64,000 nt of DNA from Ficedula albicollis (Eukaryota > Chordata > Aves > Passeriformes > Muscicapidae), in contig NC_021673.1 in NCBI RefSeq assembly GCF_000247815.1, positions 1,758,380 through 1,822,379 on the forward strand. The letters are read 5' to 3'. The notes below the pieces were generated by a model. That model saw nothing but the letters and a program-made list of their open reading frames with translations, did no database searches and was not told the DNA's origin. Position numbers and translations under genes: made by a program. Shown here piece after piece: positions 57,645 to 64,000 of this stretch; the stretch's first letter is position 1, and each line of letters begins with the position of its first letter.

Positions 57645-57744
57645 CTCTCTGCCACTGCTGAAACCTGAGTTTGGGGAGCCCTGAGGGTTCTCTGCTCTCT
57701 GCCACTGCTGAAACCTGAGTTTGGAGAGCCCTGAGGGTTCTCTG
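57645..57744 (+). repeat. 50-bp tandem duplication
   Basis: Two copies starting CTCTCTGCCACTGCTGAAAC at 57645 and 57695, nearly identical. Confidence 0.9.
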
Positions 57745-57875
57745 ACTCCAGGAACATCCTCAGTTTTTTGGGATGTGAGGGAGCAGGGACTCTCTGTGCT
57801 TGAGAGCACGACTCCAGGAACATCCTCAGTTTTTTGGGATGAGATGGAGCAGGGACTCTCTGTGCTTGAGAGCAT
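57744..57875 (+). repeat. 66-bp tandem duplication
   Basis: Two copies starting GACTCCAGGAACATCCTCAG at 57744 and 57810. The second has GATGAGATGGAGC for GATGTGAGGGAGC. It adjoins the 50-bp duplication. Confidence 0.9.
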
Positions 57876-58369
57876 GGTGACTTTTATCCTGGGGACAGTC
57901 AAGGGGTGTTCCAAAGGCCACTGATGTCAGCAGGAAAAGACCTTTTGATTTCCATGTGCTCTGGATGAGACCCAGAAGGAGCAGGGAGTGAAGTCAGGGC
58001 CTCTCTTTCTCACACACAGCTGAAGCTGGAGCCTCGAAATCTCTGGCATTTGCTGAGCAGCAGTGAGTGTGGGTCAGGAAGGCAGCTGAGCTCTCCTTTC
58101 CTCTCAAACTGTTTGTCTTGCTTTGCAGCCTAAAGCAATAGGAGTAATTCCATGACAAAATTCAGGCCTGGAGAAGCTGACAGAGCAAAAATTGTGAGCA
58201 ATAGAAAACTTCCAAAGGCTCCTCCAGGCTTAAGAATTTCATTTCTGTTGCCTGCCATTCATTTATCTGAAATGCTCTATTGGTTGGGCTGGGTGGGTTT
58301 TGATTGTTTTCCTTACCAGCTCCTCGAGCCTTGTATTTATCCTGAGAAAACCAGCAGGGACCACAGAGC
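57876..58369. other. Non-coding spacer
   Basis: No recognised gene. Confidence 0.45.
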
Positions 58370-58475
58370 TCAGAACCTTCAGAGCAGGAAAATCCACCCT
58401 CATACCCAAGGATTTCATCCCAATATCCAATCTAACCCTACTCTGTTCCATCTTAAATCCACTCCCCCTGGCTAT
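58370..58475 (-). mobile_element. CR1 LINE fragment, antisense (more 5' portion)
   Basis: The plus strand shows GATTTCATCCCAATATCCAA, TCTAACCCTACTCTGTTCC and AAATCCACTCCCCCTGG, the part of CR1 upstream of the usual 3' end, read backwards. Confidence 0.7.
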
Positions 58476-59680
58476 CCAAGAGAATCCATTTCCTTTGGAA
58501 GAGCTGCCTGGGGTTTTATATGAGGAGAGGAACCAAAAGCAAATTAAAAAGTCAATTTATTGACATCATCAGAACCCGCCTGACCAGCTCTGTCTGTGCT
58601 GCTCCCAAGTGTTGACCAGAGGGGGTTTTTCATGGATTTCAGCTGAAATAAACCCAAGGAAATCAGAGAACTCGACTCTCACCCCCAGGAGCTGCTCATG
58701 AGTGGCAAAACCCTTTGTGGAGCAGTCACTAGAGAGCACCAAACATCCACACTCCCTCCAGGAGGCTCCTGTGCCCTGGGAATTCCTGATGTGGGACAAG
58801 GCTGGGACTTCTGCTCTTCTCCATTTACCTCCACGTCCCTCCCTGGGCCCCAGTGGGGCTTGCCTGCCTGATTTTTGGTGGGAGCTGTTTGGAGGTGATG
58901 CAGAAAAAGAAGAAAAAGTAACATGGTTTGAGGAAATATTTTAGGGTGGCTTAGGTTCCCCGTGCCACAGAATTGCTGGCAATTAAGAGAAACAAAGGAA
59001 ATTAAGGACTTAATTATTTTTTTTCCCCAGAGTGCATTTGGGTTTTGTCCCAGGTGAAGACTCCTCAGGGACCTGCAGCTGCTCAGCTCGTTCATTCCCA
59101 CCCATGAAGTTCTTCTGCAGCTTAACCAATCCATGATTTGAAGGAATTTTCTGCCTTAAGCTTTCATGGCATTTTTTTGGGCCTTTTCTCAGATTTTTTT
59201 CATCATTGCCACCTGCATGGAAAGAGGGAAATGGTTGTGTTGAAAGCATCTGTGAAGTCATAAAGCAGGAATTAAGTCATCTCATTTCCATGAAATTTCT
59301 GGAAACCAATGAGCCTCAACTGTGCCCTTCTCATGGTCTTGTTTCAGCACCATTTTGTGTCATGCTTTATCACTCATTACCAGCATCACAGAATTTAATT
59401 ATATCAATTTTATTCAGTAGAGCAAAGGAGTTTGGCTTCAGGAATATTTGGCAACTAAAATTCCTGTGGGATACCTCATCTTATTTTGAAATGTATGGGT
59501 TGGGTGTGTTGAGAAGGGTCTGTGAGGGCTGCTCATCCCAATTCCTCCTCTCCCTGTGCATGAACACATTTCCTCTTTCCCTCTTTTCCTCTTTCCCTCT
59601 TTCCCTTTTTTTCCTACAGAAATTGTTACTTGGGCCAAGCTGTGAACAAGATAAAGAATTCCACTGCTGCTCTCCAGAAT
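58476..59680. other. Non-coding spacer
   Basis: No recognised gene. A pyrimidine-rich TTTCCTCTTTCCCTC repeat lies about 59568-59615. Confidence 0.5.
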
Positions 59681-59720
59681 TAGAGCGGTTTGGGTTGGAA
59701 GGGACCTTAAAAATCATCCC
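59681..59720 (-). mobile_element. CR1 LINE 3'-terminal scrap, antisense
   Basis: The plus strand shows GCGGTTTGGGTTGGAAGGGA followed by CCTTAAAAATCATCCCA, the CR1 end read backwards. Only about 40 bp are recognisable. Confidence 0.8.
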
Positions 59721-59920
59721 ACTACAGGGAGGCAGTGAGGGCTGGTGGTGCTGGGACACGCATGGACAAATGTTTGTGATGGATGAATTGGAGAAATTGC
59801 CATTCATGTCTCGAGATCTGAGATAAACCTCAAGGAAGTAGAAAAAATTTCTTTTAAATGTGATGTTGCAATTGCTGTGGGACAATTGAAATTCTACAGG
59901 ATATTTGCCTGGGTCTGTTT

Positions 59921-59990
59921 GTGGAATCAGAGAACCATGGAATGGTTTGGACTGGAAGGGACCTTAAAGCTCATCCCATCCTGGGAAGAT
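59921..59990 (-). mobile_element. CR1 LINE 3'-terminal scrap, antisense
   Basis: The plus strand shows GAATCAGAGAACCATGGAAT, then GGACTGGAAGGGACC and CTTAAAGCTCATCCCATCC. Confidence 0.82.
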
Positions 59991-60022
59991 GCACTTTGCA
60001 CTCACTTCTGCCTTTGGTACAA

Positions 60023-60110
60023 ATCATGGAATGATTTAGGTTGGAAATAACCTTTAAGATCATCAAATCCAATTATAAACCCAGCACTGCCAACTCCACC
60101 AGAGCTCTTT
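60023..60110 (-). mobile_element. CR1 LINE 3'-terminal fragment, antisense
   Basis: The plus strand shows AATCATGGAATGATTTAGG, TTGGAAATAACCTTTAAGA and TCATCAAATCCAATTATAAA. Its right part is included in the 270-bp unit that is then triplicated. Confidence 0.85.
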
Positions 60111-60847
60111 GGTTAATCAATATAATTTTTTTTTTGTAGGCTTAAAATAATTTAAAAATATCAAACCTAAACCAAATTAAATTCATTTTACACCACCAGT
60201 CTTGCAAAGGAAAAAATATCAGAACTGAAGCTAAATAGGTTACCCCAAAAAGTTGAAAAGTGGTGTTTTTTTGGTGGGAAGAGAGCAGAATTATTGCAGG
60301 TTTTCAAGATCATCAAATAACCTTTAAGATCATCAAATCCAATTATAAACCCAGCACTGCCAACTCCACCAGAACTCTGGTTAATCAATAGGAAAAATTA
60401 AAAAAAAATAAAGGCTTAAAATAATATTAAAATATCAAACCTAAACCAAATTAAATTCATTTTACACCACCAATCTTGCAAAGGAAAAAATATCAGAACT
60501 GAAGCTAAATAGGTTACCCCAAAAAGTTGAAAAGTGGTGTTTTTTTGGTGGGAAGAGAGCAGAATTATTGCAGGTTTTCAAGATCATCAAATAACCTTTA
60601 AGATCATCAAATCCAATTATAAACCCAGCACGGCCAACTCCACCAGAGCTCTTTGGTTAATCAATACAAATTTTTTTTGTAGGCTTAAAATGATTTAAAA
60701 GTATCAAACTTAAACCAAATTAAATTCATCTTACACCACCAGTCTTGCAAAGGAAAAAATATCAGAACTGAAGCTGAATAGGTTACCCTAAAAAGATGAA
60801 AGTTGTTTTTTGGTGGGATGAAAGCAGAATTATTGCAGGTTTTCAAG
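60049..60847 (+). repeat. 270-bp tandem triplicate beginning in a CR1 tail
   Basis: Copies start AACCTTTAAGATCATCAAAT at 60049, 60319 and 60593 (periods 270 and 274). They share CACCACCAGTCTTGCAAAGG and GGTTACCCCAAAAAGTTG-like blocks. Copies 1 and 2 are closer to each other than to the more diverged right end of copy 3. No coding content. Confidence 0.93.
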
Positions 60848-61805
60848 CAGGAGGATTAAAAACGAAATATTTGTATTTGTCTGGAACTTTTGGTTTAACT
60901 ATTTTTGCTCATCAAAAATTAAAAACATTTTATAGCCTGGATACCAGGCACTATGAAAAATCTCAAATTTTTCCTCTGAAAATATGAAAATGAGCAGTTT
61001 TGAAAGATCTCTCCTTTTTTCTGGCTGTAAAATTTTGCCAAACTTTGTGGAATTAATTCCCACAAATATATTTTCTTCCATCCTCTACATCTTAGCCGTG
61101 GAATTTTTAGCAAATTCCTTTAAACCAACAAACTGGGACTGTGTTCCTGCATTTTTTCCCACATCTGTTTATTCCATAGGTTTGGGTAGGGCTGGAATTC
61201 CCATTGGTTTGTGGAGCTGTGTTTCCTACATGTGCACTGCATAAATATTTTTATTTATCAAAGATCTGTTGCAAACCAAGGAAATTTGAATTTTTTAAAG
61301 GAAGTCCTAATTTTTTTTTTCCTGTGATTTCCCAGTGATTTGCACGAGCTCTGAGAGATTTAACATTCTGCAACTGAAATCTTTGTAACTTTGTGCAAAT
61401 CTTTACCACACACCCACAAGAAAGGATCAATTTTTTCCTAAAAAAAGGACTCAATTTCTCCCTAAAAAAAAGAACTCCATTTCTCCCTAGAAGAGAGAAA
61501 GAAATTGAAGAATGAGGTTCTGCTTTCCCCCTAGAAGAAGAAGATTCCATGAGTCATTCACTAATTAAATATGTGTGTTTAGAAATAAAAAGAAATAAAA
61601 AAATAAATGAATGAATAAATAAATAAACCTTTCCTCGTCCCAAACCTTAATCAGAACAGAATTTTCTTTGCCTTCCCTGTGGTTTCTGGTTTGTCCCAGG
61701 ATCAAAGAGCAGTGACCATTATTAAGGAAAATAAAACCCCCAAACATCTGCTTGCCCAGTATTTACAGAACAACCCAAACTGGGCAAAAGAGGCTGAACA
61801 ATTCC
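60848..61805. other. Non-coding spacer
   Basis: AT-rich with no recognised gene. It includes AATAAATGAATGAATAAATA simple repeat about 61600-61625. Confidence 0.5.
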
Positions 61806-61870
61806 ATGTTATCATGGAATCATGGAGTGGGTGAGGCTGGAAGATCATCTGCTCCAACTCCCTGGCTCGA
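61806..61870 (-). mobile_element. CR1-like 3'-terminal scrap, antisense
   Basis: The plus strand shows CATGTTATCATGGAATCATGG, then GAGGCTGGAAGATCATCTGC and TCCAACTCCCTGGC, a diverged CR1 terminus read backwards. Confidence 0.65.
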
Positions 61871-62015
61871 GCAGTTTTTTGGGAATGGTTCTTTAATTCC
61901 ACCCTACTGAGATCCTCAGGCAAATCCAGTTTTTCCATAAATTTCCATCAACTTTGAAGCTAAAGGAGCCACATCCTTAAGGATAACTCAGGAATCAGCT
62001 GGTTAAAGCTTTGAA

Positions 62016-62143
62016 TTAATTTAATGAGATTTTTTTTTTTTTTTTAAATAAACTGTGTGGAATGAANNNNNNNNNNNNNNNNNNNNNNNNNNNNTTAATT
62101 TAATGAGGTTTTTTTTTTTTTTTAATAAACTGTGTGGAATGAA
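62016..62143 (+). repeat. 50-bp sequence duplicated on both sides of an N gap
   Basis: TTAATTTAATGAG, a T run, and AAACTGTGTGGAATGAA occur at 62016-62066 and again at 62095-62143. Only T-run length and one or two bases differ. The gap lies exactly between, so the two copies are probably the same locus assembled twice. Confidence 0.92.
62067..62094. other. Assembly gap (28 N)
   Basis: Unknown bases between two copies of the same 50 bp; the gap size is probably arbitrary. Confidence 0.99.
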
Positions 62144-62242
62144 CTCTTCTGGAACAATATCTCTAATATCCCTTGGGAAAATGATTTTTCTCCTCTGCTG
62201 CGTCTCCAGACCAGGAGCCACTAAGTTGATCGCAGGGTTTTC

Positions 62243-62410
62243 CAATAAAACCAGCCTGGGGGAGTTGGGATTGTCCAACCTGGGAGAGCTCAGAGCCCCT
62301 TGCAGTGCCCAAAGAGAGCTGGAGAAGGACTTGGGACAAGGGATGGAGGGACAGGACACAGGGAATGGCCTGAAGCTGGAGGATGGGATATTGGGAAGAA
62401 ATTCCTTTGT
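62243..62410 (+). mobile_element. CR1 LINE fragment
   Basis: Sense CR1: ATTGTCCAACCTGGGAGAGC, TCAGAGCCCCTTGCAGTGCC, GAGAGCTGGAGAAGGACTTG, GGGACAGGACACAGGGAATG. It corresponds to the CR1 body upstream of the usual 3' end, and the terminus is absent. Confidence 0.85.
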
Positions 62411-63964
62411 TTTCTCCATGACCTGGTAATGTTTTCAAGGCCATCAATTCTGTCTGCACATGAAGATCCTTCAAGGAATCCTTGACTCAACCCTTATCCA
62501 TTGCTGGAATTCTGATGGAATTCATGGAGTTCTCCCCACCTCTTGTGGAATAGAGGAATCCTGTTGGAAGAATAAAACAAGGAAGAGGTTGGGAATCTCA
62601 GCCTTATTTGTGCCAGCTCTTTCTAAATCACCCATCCCACCCAGAAACAGGCACAAATTTTCCTTGGCCATCCTTTTGTTATTAATTTATTAACAATTAC
62701 TAAAAGCTCTGGATACCCTTGAAAGTGTCAACTCTACTCCAGCCAATTTTTCCTCACACCATCCATCAATGTCCAGCTCTTCGTGCTCTGCAGAAATGAG
62801 ATAAAATCTTGTTTTTCTTTATCCCAGCTCTCAAAAGTGACTCATTAATGTTCTCCCGTGGCTTCAGGTCTTGACAAAAATAAATCAAATTAACAAAGAG
62901 CAATTTTCCATCCTCGCCCTCTGCCTTTCCTTCTCTGCCTGCTTTTATTTGTTTTTTTCCCTTGGATAAACTATTTGGAAAACACTGCAAGAACACTTAA
63001 TTTGGATGACATGAAAGCAAATTTGCCTGGCTGATTAAGGGATGTTTTCCCTTCAGGAACACAGGAACAAATTTGGGGATAATTTGGGGATAACAGAATG
63101 TTTGAACTGAAGGGAGAATTTGGCCCAGCCTGGATTCCAGGGCCGATGTTGCTCCCAGATGTCGATGGGAATGAAGGGCACAGAGGCAGTAGCTGAGCAC
63201 AGGGAATGAAAAAACCTCACCAGAGCTCCCCTTCAGGGTTTCAAACCTTTCATCTCCACTGTTCACTTGTGGAAGAATTTATATTTGGTGACACCTTCCA
63301 GAGAAAATCTGAAATCCATTTGCTGAGACATGCTGGTCTCGTATAACCTGGGCTGTGGTTTTTTTGTTCTTTGTGGGAGCAGGGAGCTGGAAATCCTTGG
63401 GATCGTCATAAACCAGAGGAATTGTTCTCCAAGGCCTCTTGTTTGAAGGGAATGTCACAGCTTGGGGACACTTGAGGGACTCTGTGCTTTGCACATTTTG
63501 TCTCCTCTCCATCGTGTGGCTGAAATTGTTCACAGATGAAAAGGAAGAATCAGGGGAGCCAGACTGGTGTTTATCCTGAGAAAAAGGAGCCTCAGACCAA
63601 AGGAGCTTCTCCAGGAAGGAATTCTGTGGTTTTCCCTCTATTTTTGTTGTTGTTGTTGTTTGGAAGATGAGAGTTTTGCCCAACAGGAATTTACAGTTTT
63701 AAATTAATGTATCAAAAAGGGAAGTTGTGCAAGAATTAGGTGTAGGGTCAGGCATTGGGATGGATTTTCCCTCATGGGATCCTGTGGGATTCCTCATCCT
63801 GTAGAAAATCTGACCCTTCCCAGCATCCCAGAGCCTGCTCCCCACACCAGCACTTCCCCAAACCCTGCAGACAAACTACTCGATTATTTTTGAGCCCCCA
63901 AGGACTGGAAAATGGGAGTTGAATGTTTTTAAAATAAAAATTAACGGCATGGAACTGTGCTGGG
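62411..63964. other. Non-coding spacer
   Basis: No recognised gene. A TTGTTGTTGTTGTTG run lies about 63645-63660. Confidence 0.5.
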
Positions 63965-64000
63965 GGTGGATTGGTTGGATATCAGGAAAAAGTTCTTCCC
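63965..64000 (+). mobile_element. CR1 LINE fragment cut by the window edge
   Basis: GGATTGGTTGGATATCAGG followed by AAAAAGTTCTTCCC is a well-known sense CR1 stretch, the same block that is duplicated at 53901. It continues beyond the window. Confidence 0.85.

Larger units (their letters stand above)
61871..62242. other. Non-coding spacer with an assembly gap
   Basis: No recognised gene. It holds a 28-N gap and the duplicated sequence around it. Confidence 0.5.

Noticed and set aside
57312..57914. A 200-codon open frame on the minus strand
   Set aside because: It passes through two tandem duplications and has no recognisable domain, splice signals or conservation that I can see.
59206..59826. 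A 206-codon open frame on the plus strand
   Set aside because: It includes antisense CR1 sequence and a pyrimidine-rich simple repeat, so it is chance.

Overview
This window reads as bird nuclear DNA, most likely from a songbird. That is an inference from content. Fragments of CR1 LINE 3' ends are scattered through it on both strands, with the avian signature of a GGTTGGAAGGGACC-type motif, a GCCATGGGCAGGGACACC-type motif and 8-bp ATTCTGTG-like tails. It also holds endogenous-retrovirus LTRs of avian style, large penta- and hexanucleotide arrays, and AT-rich, CpG-poor spacer. I recognise no protein-coding gene, rRNA or tRNA. The longest open frames lie in homopolymer or tandem-repeat DNA (poly-Pro/Gly, Ser-Leu-Leu-Phe, Gly-Leu-Asp-Trp-Ile) or in transposon remnants and are not genes. 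The window is best called intergenic or deep-intronic.

Layout. 1-9 kb: spacer, a CR1 relic, a near-perfect 553-bp tandem duplication (3588-4803), and an inverted duplication (arms 5225-5652 and 7963-8469) around two CR1 pieces. 8.8-9.5 kb: a 33-bp minisatellite and a 441-bp hexamer array. 10.95-12.5 kb: the only CpG-island-like sequence, next to a CR1 interrupted by two C runs. 13-22.7 kb: mostly plain AT-rich spacer. 22.8-27.9 kb: an LTR cluster with a nested LTR and two very long C runs. 29.3-34.4 kb: a C run, an (ATTTT)n array, tandem duplications, a 52-N gap and an AT-rich shuffled repeat. 35.4-36.6 kb: a plus-strand LTR copy containing a C run. 37.3-40.6 kb: two large pentamer arrays, each touching a CR1 3' end. 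41.6-45.5 kb: an AAT array, an 81-bp repeat, CR1, a ~55-bp minisatellite and a 1,542-bp C run. 47-50 kb: a 34-bp minisatellite flanked by two copies of a 173-bp repeat. 53-64 kb: CR1 pieces, a minus-strand LTR with TATA box, poly(A) signal and cloverleaf-like fold, a 270-bp triplicate, and a 28-N gap flanked by a duplicated 50-bp sequence.

The most important thing for a reader to know is that eight uninterrupted C runs (51 to 1,542 bp, about 4.7 kb in all) are probably assembly fill and not biology. All are C on this strand. In two oppositely oriented copies of one LTR family they stand in place of different stretches of ordinary LTR sequence. Nothing in the window forms a convincing new biological system. 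The best biological leads are the inverted duplication with an exon-like core, the cloverleaf in the LTR at 55.8 kb, and the link between CR1 3' ends and giant pentamer arrays.
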